This document shows, one piece after another, positions 1 through 11,939 of a DNA stretch of 64,000 bases. The translations under genes were made by a program, and so were the position numbers. Origin of the DNA: Isoetes taiwanensis (Eukaryota > Streptophyta > Lycopodiopsida > Isoetales > Isoetaceae); the NCBI GenBank assembly GCA_021234155.1, contig JAJEKV010000049.1, positions 3,749,487 through 3,813,486 on the forward strand. Reading direction: 5' to 3'. The notes beneath the pieces are model-generated. The model had not been told where the DNA came from. It saw nothing but the letters and a program-made list of their open reading frames with translations, and searched no databases. Numbering within the stretch: position 1 is the stretch's first letter; each line of letters opens with the position of its first letter.

Positions 1-2242
1 CTTCTGCCTTTTCTGGTGTTTCGGATGGATATGGTGTCGCCACAGACATGGCTGCTGCAATGGCTGCCATGGCTGGTAGGGTAATTGGTGCCGCGGCCAT
101 AGCTGGTGGGACAAGTAGTAACGGCACAGGATTAGGGCAAGGGCAAGGGCAAGGACATGGTGGAAATAATGGTGGGGAGGTATCAGGTTCTGTACCCAAC
201 TTGTTGTCTGGTCAAGGGTATTACACCGTTGAATCGCTAGAAGGTGGAGCACAGGATTTTTTGCATCAATTCAGTTCAATGGCAGCAGGTAGTCAAGATC
301 AACAATTAGGAGCAAGCCCAGGAAATGGTTTAGAACTGGCTTCAGCCAATGGAGGCCATGAATATGGGCAGAAAGTAATGGCAGGTTATTCTTCATCTTA
401 TCATATGCTTATGCCACACCTAGATATGGAGCAGGCACGTCTTATCCCTCATGCATTTGCCAATGGATTGCATCTTCAACATCCTGGACAGCACGTGCAG
501 GCTGGCCATCATCTGGGTCGGATGTTGCCCCTGGGGTTATATTCTCCGATAATTCCTGATCCATCTTATATGTGGCTGCGTGAGCGGGAATTGGAGTTGC
601 GCCGTCGGCAGCTTTATGATTATCAGATGAGCAGGGATAGGACAAATTTTATGCGGAAAGATACTTATCATCAGGATGTTAGTAATATGCTTTCCTTTTC
701 TCTGAACATAATTCATATATGTTGCATTTTATTGGTGCCATATGTAAGTCTTATTTTACATGTCTTAAAGCGTGCTTGTCTAGAACTTGAGGAAGGTAGG
801 TTTATATGTGTTGATGATATAAACCAAAAGTCTATCCTGCTTGTTTTTTCATTCCTATTCTGGTTTTGAAAGAACTGTTGGAGTCTTCTATTTTGGTTTT
901 CAAATAGCTTTTTGAGGACTGTTGGAGCCTGAATTCAGCAACTTGTCAAATTTTGAGTTGCTGCTTATGCAGACTCTGATCCTAACTGGAAGATTTGATT
1001 CTCAAGTCTCTTGGGGAACACATGGACTGTTAACAGACATGTTCGGAGAAGTAGTGTGGTGCATGGTCTGATTTGACAGTCCTCTTGTTGGCCAATCACT
1101 CTGGAAGCAAGTTCAAAGGAACCATTTAATACCTTAATTGTTCTTCTTGATCTATTAATGCTTCAAATTAGTTCGTCTATGATTAGGGTTAAAGGTCATG
1201 AACTAAGTTCACAGCGATAAGTAGAGTTACTTTTATCTTATAGCATGCAGTGTCCGATGTCATTCATGTACAGTTTGTATTACTCATGGCTCATGCCAAT
1301 CATTTGAACAATAGTATGCAGTCTAAACTCCTTTTTTGCATCTTTGCATTTTGTGATTTAAACTTGTTAATTTCTCTTAGTTTAGTCATGTTGACCGGTA
1401 CTTTTTAAAATTTCTGAATCCTTTTCTTCCAGAAATTTCGCTTGCGGAGAAAAAAGGGTAAGTTACCACCAAAACCTCAGTCTGAGCCAAAGCCATGCCT
1501 TGTTGGCCCGGAGGGGCCAGGCTGGTGTTCCATATGTGAAGTTGACTGCAATACACTAGATGTTCTAGAACAACACCGTGGAGGTAAAAAGCACAAGAAG
1601 CAACTGCAGAAGTTGGAAATTGGCGCACTCCAGGTACACAGTAAAAGAACTCAAACTGGGAGTGCTCAAGATGTAAACACAAATGTTGGAGCAGGGGACT
1701 CCATATCTAATAACAGTTCCTCGCAAACAGGAAAAAGAACTGGAGAAATTGAGTCAAGACAGCTGGCAAAAAGGCCACGCCATAGTTCTGATATCCATTC
1801 TACTGTAGATACAGTAGACGGGCTACCTGTGTTAGAAGTATGTGAAGCATGCAGCATTTCTTGTAACAGTGCAACTGTAATGGATTCGCACCTTAAAGGT
1901 AAGAAACATGCAGCTAAGTTGAAGAGATTGCAAGAGGAAGCTCAGCTTGGCAATCAAGAAGCAATCATAAAGCTTGCACTTGTGGAGGAGAAAACCATTT
2001 CTGTGAGAAGGGCTATGGAGAAGGAACAACATGCTCCAAGCTTAGGTGAATCTAGCATGGCATTAGTAAGCTCTATGGAATCCCGTGATAATGGACAGGA
2101 TATCAGTTCATCAGTGGAAGAACACCTTTTGTATTCTGCATGGAAGAATGCAGGTTTGACACAGTTGGACACGCTTCAACCAAAACCATCTCATAGTTCA
2201 GTTTTAATAGAAGAGCTTTACCCGGAAAGAGAGGACAAGTGA
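1..2242 (+). CDS. Two-finger U1/matrin-type zinc-finger protein, 3' part of gene (two exons)
   Basis: Two exons are visible. The first runs from before the window to about 677 and the second from 1433 to the stop at 2240-2242. The donor GTTAGT at 678 and the acceptor TTCCAG before 1433 join in phase 0, reading ...TYHQD|KFRLRRKKG. Exon 1 is rich in Gly, Gln and Ala with a GQGQGQG run, then a charged stretch (RERELELRRRQLYDYQ). Exon 2 has a basic patch and two fingers of the C-x2-C-x12-H-x5-H type, at 1526-1594 and 1841-1911, each ending in GKKH-type basic residues. This spacing is the zf-met/U1-like fold known from double-stranded-RNA-binding and spliceosomal proteins. A nuclear RNA-linked role is inferred from the family. 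The N-terminus lies outside the window. No frame damage is seen, so the gene looks functional. The splice sites are predicted by eye. Confidence 0.75.
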
Positions 2243-2840
2243 AGAGACGCAGCAACTACATGACTAGAGAATGTAGATAAGATGGGCCAGTTCGTCGTTT
2301 GTAGGTTGTATTATATGCCTAAAATATTCCATAAGGCTGTTGAAGCTGGCCATTAAATGGTAAAAAGAATTCACAGTGCTCTATTATTGTCTTGTAATAT
2401 TCATTCAGCTATTCAGCGTGCAAAGACCATTTCTGAAAGGGAATTTTTTTGCCAAGGGAAACTTTTTACTTCAATCTTTGGCAATACAATCACTTCAACT
2501 AATGGAAAGTCTACTGAAATTCAATGGAAATATATTATTGGGAATATCATCTGATGTAACTTTAAGTTGGAATGTAATTGACATACAATTTTTTCTGTTC
2601 CGGATCTCTCAAAGTATCTCGATTGTGAATGGAAGGATGCAAATTTGTTATCAACAAACCTAGTTTTAGCATCTGAAAATTTAATGGTTGTGGTTTGTAT
2701 ATTTCTATATTTTTTCTGTATGCTTAAAGATTATTTTAGGTTATATTCCATTAGTATACTTGTACTTGGATATATATTTATGTGCTAAAAAACATTATAA
2801 GTTGTATTGTAGTTTGAGATTTGAGATAGATATACAATGT
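2243..2840. other. 3' flank of zinc-finger gene, no gene seen
   Basis: AT-rich sequence, probably including the 3' UTR of the upstream gene. AATAAA-like signals are not clear. Short open frames here have no recognisable content. Confidence 0.4.
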
Positions 2841-3120
2841 TTGAGATAAATACTTTTTACATCATACCACATGATAGCTTTTAGATAGATATTCCATGTA
2901 TTCCACATATGAATAGATAGATAATACTTTTTACGTCATACCACATGATAGCTTTGAGATAGATATTCCTTACATTCCAGTTTAGAGATAGATGATACTT
3001 TTTACGTTAGTTATTCCATGCATTCCAATTTGAGAGACATATAGATAGGTGATACTTTTTACGTCATACCACGTAACAGCGTCCCATATAGGGACATATG
3101 GCGTTCTCTTAAACGTCCCA
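2841..3120 (-). repeat. Tandem copies of a retroelement 3' tail
   Basis: The core ACTTTTTACGTCATACCACA recurs at about 2852, 2926, 2997 (shortened) and 3053, separated by GATA/ATCT-rich spacers. Only the last copy extends into the full tail, which contains CATATAGGGACATATGGCG and the motif AACGTCCCAAGAG. Read on the minus strand this is a hairpin-containing 3' end followed by a TATCTATC-like microsatellite. The same tail occurs once at 8629-8720 and once at 58602-58690, all in minus orientation. The parent element is not in the window. Confidence 0.6.
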
Positions 3121-3343
3121 AGAGATGAAAGACGTGAACACAAAATCTCTGGATTGTTAACTCAAAGGACTAGCCACCAAACCATCGAAAAATGGATAGA
3201 TCTTAGCCATCTCTAAAATAAACATTGCAACAGATACTGGCACATGGAATAGCCTAACATGATTACAAAATATGAGTAGCATACGAAAAACTTTAGTTTC
3301 TCTTTAGATGTTACATAATTATATCTCAATGGCTTTTGCCAAT

Positions 3344-3466
3344 CTTAATCATAGATTAGCTTCTTCAAACTTAGAAATATTATCTAGTCATTAGATTAGC
3401 TTATTCAAACTTAGAGACTTGTTTAAATTTGAAGAAGCTAATTATATCCCATGATTAAGATTATAT
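3344..3466. repeat. Imperfect inverted repeat
   Basis: The left arm reads CTTAATCATAGATTAGCTTC and the right arm, reverse-complemented, reads CTTAATCATGGGATATAATT before rejoining at AGCTTCTTCAAA. The intervening 50 bp repeat part of the left arm directly. It may be a degraded miniature element. No target duplication was identified. Confidence 0.4.
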
Positions 3467-6400
3467 GTTTAGATAGTGCCTAGATTCATATACTTGACAT
3501 TGTACATTGTATCTCTGTGTTGAATAAAATATATCCAAGATACAAAACGATGCTTAGAGAGAGGGAATTGTTAAAAAGAGCTTCTCTAAGCAATTGTTTG
3601 TGAATATGCTGGGCCATTAGAGGTTGTATAATTTTGCTAAAGCTTCATGCTGATATTGATGTCGACATATGGGCTTAACGCGCTTGCATTTGTAACAACT
3701 AGAATCAAAGTTTAGGTGATGAAGCTAACATTTTTGGACCAAAGAATTTACAGGGCAAGTACAAACATAAGGTCAATTCGAATCCTCGAGCCTCTAAATC
3801 TAGGCTTGTACCACAGATAACTTACTGCAACTTCAAGAGGTTCAATGGCAATGCAATCACTTCAATTAATAGAAAACTCTACTAAAATTCAATGCTTATC
3901 TTCGATATATCCTATTTGGGAAATTCATTGGGTAATACCTTTCTCATTAAGTTAAACATTATAGATGACGATGTAACCTTCAGTTTGGATGTAGTTGGCA
4001 TTAAACTTTTCTATTCAAGTTCCTTCTAATTATCTCAGATCATCAATGTCTGGATGCATGATACGGTGTATAGGCATCATAGACATAGGCGCAAAATACT
4101 AGTAGCAAAATCTATTTGGAATATCCTAGAGGAAAAGGTGAATTCACCAGGGTTACAATTCATAAGTCAGGCTCTACTTTTATCGTGCAAATATAATAAA
4201 GTATCGGTATAAGTTGCCCTTCTATGGTCGCTTTTCAATGGGTCGCCTAGTAAAATGTGTGGATTTGCCACCGATTTAGAGCTGTTACGAGGAAAGATTT
4301 GACAACATGCTAGGGACCAATCAGATTCTCTTAGACATTTATCCAATAGAATGGGTACAGCCTAAACGCATTGCTTTTCAAATAGTCAGAGCATGAACTT
4401 TGTGGAGTATCTTGAAAAAAAGGAGAGCAATTGTCTTTTACAAAGAACACCTCAAGCACGCAATTGTTGGATGTTATTGTGATGTGTTTAGAAAAATACA
4501 AATGTATACATGATTATAAGGCTACCCAGAAGGACATGGTCTGGGGAACGTTCATTGAATTCTACTGGTTATCAATCCTCAATACTATGTATACGGTTGT
4601 AGGTTGACTCTAAAGCAAACTCATGAAAGGAATGTGGTGAAAAACTTTGTGACATGGATTGGAGAGTAGAGACAATATACAAGTTGGTTTGCATTAGCGG
4701 GTATGATATGTTATGATAGATGCTCATCACCTTGAAAGCACATTGATATTGATTAATTAGATGTATATTGAAGAGAATTTTTAATCACAACATAGAAACA
4801 CTCTAACTGTCGTATTAAATAAGCTTCCAAGGCATGTCAGTGATGCATAGTATATGCATAGCTTTTTATGGTAATTGGACAAGAATTTTTTCACACCCAT
4901 ATGATCCAACATCTTTGTTTATCTATGGAAAGGAAGTGAGGCATCTTTGTCTTAACATCTTATCAGAATCACTCCCAAATAATACTCTATGTCCAATTAA
5001 ATGGTGCTGAAGCTTTTTGCAATTTTCGTTAGTCAAATGATTAATAAGATGATTAATCATGTCGTCCTTGATGATCTTGTCATCCAATGATGATCTTGTC
5101 GTCCTTAAAAAAAAAATGATTAATAAGATGAAAGAGCGAATGAATTAAATGGAAGAACTATTAGCTTCTAAATAAATTACTCAATCATATATAGTAGTTC
5201 AATAGGCTTGGGGCAAAGGGGATTGTTGCTTTATGTTGTGAAGATGGTATAGCAAGATTCAATCATATAGCATTTGCATTTTAAGATTTAAACATGGGCA
5301 ATAAAATTCTATATCTACAATGTCAAAGCAACATATAAATAACTATCGGGAAAGCCATATCAGCAACATTATATATCATGTCTCTGATATTGACATATTA
5401 GTGGAGACAATTTAAATGCATATGTGTAGATTGTGGCAATGGAAACACAAATACCGCTAGAATACACCACATATACAGATATATGTATAGGGGCTCCGCA
5501 TATAAAAAATGAACCAGAACAAGGCTTCCCATATGAATCTCTTTTGCCTCATCCATCAAGAATCCTAAAAATAAAAATTTGCCAACATTAACCCATAAAA
5601 AAATTGGAAGAGCTGCTCCAAACAACAACCTATATGGCAGTGCTGCGCTGCTTTGAAAGCCATCAAAGGACAACGGGCATGTACATGAGCTTCTCACTAA
5701 GGCCGTCAAATTCCACCGAAAAACTAAAAAAAAAAAAGAATTTGGAGTGCTCCTTTAAAGCTTCGTCCAAAGATCCTCAGTGAAAAGGAGCCGACATAAA
5801 AATAGAAATTTGCTAGGAATAGAACTTCACTCTAAGAGTAAAAATTTTGCTTTGGCCCCGCATAAGAATTTGGTCGACGATTTGTGGTTTATAGTGCCAA
5901 GAAAATCCGTATACGCTTAAGTTGCCCTTGCCATATCATCTTCCTATGGTTTTGCCATACTGATATGCCTTCTTAACCTTCTAAATCTTAGGTTATAAAT
6001 ACATGCTTCTACAATTTCAAAACATTATTCTTCCACATGTATTTCCTTTGGAGACTTTAGTGGACCTTAAGTATGTCTCTCCCATTGGTGCAATCCATGT
6101 TTGATTCTTGGAGGATGCTTTCTATATTTGAGAATTGCTTTGGGTAGTAGAGGTAAATACCAATGATTTTGAATTTTTTGTTTCCTGGTGTGGAATTTGA
6201 TTTCTGTGGTCAATTTAGAAATCTTGTTCAAAGATTACGTTGTGCTTTTCCTAATGGTGGATATCCAAAGGTGTATTTTTGTAAAATTGATTTTCAATGG
6301 TACTGTTAAATTTTTTTACTTCTAATAGTAAACTCCCCCTTTGCATTATACATATCATGTTCCATTATACAAATACGATATTCATATTTCATTTTTACAA

Positions 6401-7229
6401 GAATCTTAAGTCCAACATGGTGTATTTAGTAATTTTGTCTTGTGTCTCTAGTACTTTTATATGTCGTGTATTTTGGCCAACATTTGTCTACTATGAGATT
6501 TGCCTATTATCCCCATGAAAGAGCCCAGACAACTCTCTCTTGAGTCTGAGCTCTATGTAGATATCCATATCTTTGATGATGGTGTTACATTTTATGTGGA
6601 TTAGATTATGGTCTATACGATTATTTATTGATTTAGTGGCATGTATCATTCACTACAATAGTAGGGCATGGACGATGAGAACTAGACCATGAGATCCCAT
6701 TCTAATCGATGTGTCAGCGAAGGAGGACTCATGTGACACAGTGCCAAGAGGACCATAGAATATGAGGTATTGTCATACTTGTATAAAACCCAACATGTTG
6801 GCAGAACTTTAACACTCGAGTTGTCAGGCGATGGACCAAAAATGGTGCATGTGCACAGTTCACTTTAAAATTCATATAAAATCAATGGCTCAAAATTCAA
6901 TAAAACCCTTCCTAGAATTTCATATATGGTAGTCATATTCCATATGAAAAATATCTAAAAATCTATCTACCTCCATTCTTGGAAGTTATGTTTAGGTGAA
7001 TCTAAGGGGGTCATGCCAAGACTGCCTTATATTTACATAAGGTAAAACTGTCTTAATGAAATACTTTTTTCGATTTTTTTCAATATTTTCTTATTTATTT
7101 ATGCAGGCTAGAGAGTACAACACAAAAAACTGCGCCCCATTCCAAGGTATGAGAAGGAAGATAGGGTTCATCGAACATGACAGGGTCAAAACTGTTTTCT
7201 GTCTTCTGTAGACCAATAATTATTTTAAC

Positions 7230-7700
7230 ATGAAATTAGAGATCTATATTACCAAGGAAGGCTTGCATCCATAAAAAAAGATATAGCTAATCACGAAAGA
7301 TGATCTACATGCACTATTATTATAACCTACAATACTTCTGGCAGCAAACACAGTAATAAGTTTATGATATCAAGAGAAAAGTAGATTTCTTTGTGTTTTT
7401 TGCAATATATGACATCAAGAACCTCTATGCACATGTATTATTATATGTGAGTTGAAAAAGAGTGTTATCTTAATTACATGATTCAAATTTTGACAAGTCT
7501 AAGTATTGGCCATTAATGGTCCATGGATATTTATATTTAAATCTTGCAACTACTATGTCACTTTCACATCAAATTTGAGATCTATGTTGCCAATGAAGCC
7601 TTGCATTCATAAAAAATATAGCATTTCCTAAAAGATGAACTATATGTACAATTAGCATACTTAAACTCCAAAATCGTGTAATAACAAACACAACCAAATG
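7230..7700. repeat. Diverged direct duplication, two copies of ~130 bp
   Basis: The segments at 7230-7360 and 7566-7700 align over most of their length. Shared blocks include GAGATCTAT, GCTTGCATYCATAAAAAA, AGATGAwCTAyATG and the terminal CAAACACA region. They lie about 335 bp apart in the same orientation, with many substitutions. This may be an old tandem duplication or two insertions of one repeat. Confidence 0.45.
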
Positions 7701-8628
7701 TAGAGAATGCATGATTAACTACTACATATAGGTTGATAAAATTATAAGCTACGTAAATATAAGTGTAGTGCATAGCGTGCATCTTTTATTACCCTTTTAA
7801 AGATGATATACGAGTTTTATTAAATCATTTTAGATTTATTTTTGTCCTGAATTCTATATAAGAGATTCTTTAGTCAACATTGAAATCATTATAACTTATG
7901 AATGCTTCAAAAAAACATCGAACTATAGCCCTTAGAGTCAACAACTTATGATCACAAGAATTAGGCCAAAACTTATAATAGGAAAAGAGAAATAATTCAT
8001 ACCCTCAAACAGCTCTTTTGAGGAAAATTGGGTATGGCGGCTTCATCTAATGTCATATAGAAACTTGGAAACATATAAATCAATATGTTTTATCATAAAA
8101 AAACATTTGCTTTTGATTTTGATTTTAGCAAGGTTTGGACCCCTTTGTGCTAGAAAATATGAAGAATGCAATCTGGACTAGTACAAAAACTGTTAACTTG
8201 TATGAGGTTTGAACAATTACCACAAGATATGGGCGAATCCATTGGTCATGAAATTCTTCTAGATCATAAAGAATCAAGTGAAGATCCAAAAGGTGGTGGT
8301 AGATTGCAAAATGGAGAAGTTCCTCTCTAGATATATGGGTTTAAGTGGGAGAGGTACGATGGACCAATTCTGGTCCATGGACCACAGATGGTCCAGTGGA
8401 CAACTCTAGTGTTAAAATTCCATAATACTGCTTCTACTAAAACATTGTCGTCATCTTGTTAGTTGCTCCTTTAGAAACAACCTTTAGCTGTTTTGGGCGT
8501 CGAGTCGCCCATCCTTGGTTTATTTTTTAGCCCTTAGAATATCTAATTTAGAGTCCTTTACATTCGAATTAGCGATGGCTAAAAAAATTTGAATTGATTT
8601 GGAATTTTAGCTCAAGAAGGCTTGTTTT

Positions 8629-8720
8629 AATGCTAGATAGATAGGACCTTTTACGTCATACCGCATGACAGCATCCCATAGGGATATATGACAGTCTCCT
8701 AAATGTCCCAAGACCATAAG
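8629..8720 (-). repeat. Orphan retroelement 3' tail
   Basis: On the minus strand it contains TGGGACATTTAGGAGACTG, then a small hairpin (CCCTATGGG), then CATGCGGTATGACGTAAAA, ending in a CCTATCTATCTA microsatellite. This matches the terminal unit at 3050-3120 and the copy inside the copia element at 58602-58690. It is probably a severely 5'-truncated LINE or SINE insertion. Confidence 0.55.
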
Positions 8721-8738
8721 TATTACAGAGTGATGATA

Positions 8739-8885
8739 ATATGTAGCATAATAACAGGGGGTTTCTTTTGTATTTTTATACTATTTTTCCTATGGTTTTG
8801 CTATGATTTGGTGAATGTATCCGATGGAGTGTACTAATAAGTATTTCTAGAGTGCGCATACCTGCTGCATTGATTTTTTGCTCTT
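8739..8885. repeat. Dispersed repeat, copy 1
   Basis: The opening AATATGTAGCATAATAACAG is followed by GGGGTTTCTTTTGT, TTTTATACTATTTTT, TATGATTTGGTG and TCTAGAGTGCGCAT. It aligns with 37433-37575, which carries the same blocks in the same order and orientation. Its nature is unknown and no ORF is present. Confidence 0.5.
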
Positions 8886-11290
8886 TTTTAATGGTTAGCA
8901 CCCATGTATTTGTCTAGATGTACAAGAAAAACATATCTACAACCCTCCCTTTGCATGCAGGAGTCGAAAGGGCATATTTTAGGGTTCGAGGCAAGGCCGA
9001 CCCCTTCGTGGCTTCTACGGAAGAGGGCCCATGACAGGAAGAGCTGCAGAGTGGCAGGCCGGGCCTGTGTTGGTCTTGTCGGATGGAGGATGGGACATCA
9101 TCGATTTTTATCATAGCTGCGAAGTCTCAATTTTAGTTGCAGTTTTTTTTCCTCAGCAGGTTTCTTCTGCTCAAGGAGGTTCGAGTCTTCTTTTACTCTG
9201 GAATGGGCATAGCTAAAGGGGAGAAACCTATCCAGATCCTCCAGGTACACCGTTTTTGAAGTCTTGGGCAGTTTCTAAATGGCAGAGCTTAAACATATAG
9301 CGATGGTTTTGAATCTGGTAAGAGGCTTCAAACCTAAACCTTGCTTCATTCTTTTGGTTTCCATGCCCAACATGAAGCCTACTTCTCTCTTCGAAGTTTT
9401 GGATTGGATCAATTCGAGCGAAGAGTGAAGCGAGATAATTTAACATGTCGGTTTTATAGACCGTATCTCATCGAAATAGCGGTTTGCAAAGAAGCATTAG
9501 TGGTCATTGTTTGGAGTTGTTGGAGTGCAGCGCTTGGAGAATCTATTGTTGCGGATGCATGGCCATCATCATTCCCTATCGGAATTGTATAATCTCTTAT
9601 CTCCCTTTGCAGACTCTTGCTTGAATTTGAGCATACAAATGGTTTAACTTGGGGTTTAGCACATGAGGAGATATGTTGAAGATGTGATAGCTATTTGCTA
9701 CCATTTGAGTAGGTATGGGTCGGGCTTCAAGTTTCGAGCCCACTTTATAGAGAGGCAGGTTGGTAGGATCACTCATCCATCTCACACTCACATGACCGGG
9801 CATTGCGTTTGTTCTCGCCTATTTTAAAGGCACTAGACGGAGGGTCCGAGATATCGAGAAATCTCAAAGACATTGATGCGCGGACTTTGCGGGGACTGAT
9901 TCTAATAGAAGTTTAAGCGCGGTATGTTTCATAATCACAAAAAAGTAAGCCCTTAATCGGTCTCCATACTATAGAAGCTGAATTCAAAGCTTTGTGCATG
10001 GAATGAAAGATGTTAATTAGTGGAGAGAAGAAGAGACGCAGATAATAAAGACCGACCAAAAGATTATATATTCCATTAACCAACATTGCTAACAAAAGAA
10101 ATGCTCTGGCTGCATCATTTGTATCAAGGTCTTCAAGTTACAAATTCCCATATATGTTAATGACTCAGGTGCCATTAAGCTAACAAAGGATCCCAAGTGC
10201 CATCCCCGCTACCAAGCATTTGGATACTTCAGTCATTTTATTGAGGGAACGGTGGCGTCTTATATCTCCACCGCCATATTGTGCCGCCAAGCATTTGGAT
10301 ACTTAGGGTCATTGGGAAACTTGACTTGACATGATTCCATGGAAGATGGCATGACAAAACGACTTCTTGTTGGTTCTAAGTTTTAAGATATGAAGCACCT
10401 CTTTAGAAAGAAGACACTTATCTCAGTTTTTTCTTTTCTCGTTTTAGATTAGAGTTCAGTTTCAGGAGAGAGAAACCTCACGCTAACATGATGACTAGAT
10501 CTTTGTGTTTCGATAAGGTTGCAGATTTTTTTTTTCCAACGTTATCTTTGGGGAAATGTGAAAGCATAGAAATCAAGAAGATGTTGGGCTCATTTTCATT
10601 GGATGTAATTTGGATCCCATGGTTAATTTGTCAAATCCGTGGTTGGACATTACGGCACTTCAAGTGGCAATAAAGATTATGTCAAGGATGTAACATTGCT
10701 CGAACAACAAGAGGTCACAACCTCCAAGTATTTGTTTTACGGTATCCTACCACAATTTTGCCTCAACAAAGACAATTTCTATATGAATGGTGCGATTTTA
10801 CAAAGCATGACAACATGCAAGGTACAGACGACCGATTACCTAGTTACTTGACATCATGAAATAGGAAGGGCTTGGTGAATCAAGTCCACGACATCTCTAT
10901 CTCATCTATGCACAAACCAAAGGCGTATATGAAGGAGTATTGGAAACAAAGTCGAGGAAAAAAAGTTTGCACGTGTATTTGCTAAATATTAAGCGTAATG
11001 TGCTTCGTTCTAGAGCGGGGAAAGGCCTTCAAAGTTTCTTCAACACCAAATGCATGTTATTGAAGGCATAACAAGCTTGCTTATTCATGTGTAATTTAAT
11101 ACAATCTACATTATTTGTGAGCAATGCTTCCAATGGAACATGTCATTCTCACGGAATCTCATATGTTTTTCCCGCTAATAACAAACCTTGCTAATATTTA
11201 TTGAATGAAAAACAACTATTGGTTCAACAACATATTCAAACAAATTTCATGCAATATGTGTTTATTTGCTAATTTAAGTTAAGTGTTCTA
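8886..11290. other. Unassigned region with short open frames
   Basis: Several open frames of 60-85 codons (for example 8904-9116 and 9341-9592) show no recognised domain. A short internal duplication (AAGCATTTGGATACTT at about 10215 and 10289) lies in the middle. It may be decayed transposon sequence, but the evidence is not sufficient to name it. Confidence 0.3.
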
Positions 11291-11321
11291 TTCGTTTAGG
11301 GCCGAAGGGCCCAAAATTTTT

Positions 11322-11763
11322 CAACAAATAACTACCATGAATATTAGTTAACATAAACTATTACATTCAATGGTTTTAAATTTAAATCCCCTAAAACCCC
11401 CTTTGGTTTGGGTGCATATTCACAGGGGGTTACGAGGGGCGGCGAGAGCCCCTAAAAACGCATACAATACATGTATAAAATTAACACCATTAAGTACATT
11501 CGCTGAAACCTTATAGTATTTAACAAACTTTAATATACAGTATACAAAAACTTGTACATGCATACCCCACAAACGAGGATCGCTGCGTACGGTCCAGATC
11601 AAGGAATAAAGGGCAAATATGCCCATCCGACAGCTCTCGATGCCCGGAGTAACCCCCCGTGTGAATATGCACCCAAACCAAAGGGGGTTTTAGGGGGATT
11701 TAAATTTAAAACCATTGAATGTAATAGTTTATGTTAACTAATATTCATGGTAGTTATTTGTTG
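11322..11763. mobile_element. Foldback element, copy 1
   Basis: A 442-bp element made of two long inverted arms around a ~215-bp centre. The left arm is 11322-11433 (starting CAACAAATAACTACCATGAA) and the right arm is 11649-11763. By eye the arms differ only by single-base indels in C/G runs. The centre is closely similar to that of copy 2 at 39623-40074. The left flank GGGCCGAAGGGCCCAAAA is shared with copy 2, so the true element may extend leftward. No transposase is present. It is non-autonomous, of foldback/MITE type; the superfamily is unknown. Confidence 0.75.
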
Positions 11764-11939
11764 GAAAAAATGGAGCCAGTACTTAAGTCGTAACTATTTC
11801 AAAATGAAGATAGCTTATTTTGGAAGTGAATGTTACAAATAAATATTTGGATTGAGTTGAGCTTAATTTATCATCCACGAAGACCTTGAGGCAAAACCTT
11901 AATGTAAATAGACTTGTAGAGAAAGTATATAAGACTTCA

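Larger units (their letters stand above)
3121..8628. other. Long AT-rich intergenic stretch
   Basis: No supportable gene. It contains an imperfect inverted repeat (3344-3378 against 3427-3466, sharing AGCTTCTTCAAA) and a direct duplication at 7230-7360 and 7566-7700, listed separately. The open frames at 5398-5709 (-) and 6297-6518 (+) are short, AT-driven and unrecognised. Confidence 0.5.

Noticed and set aside
5398-5709. 103-codon minus-strand ORF
   Set aside because: Hydrophobic, unrecognised and isolated in AT-rich DNA; likely chance.
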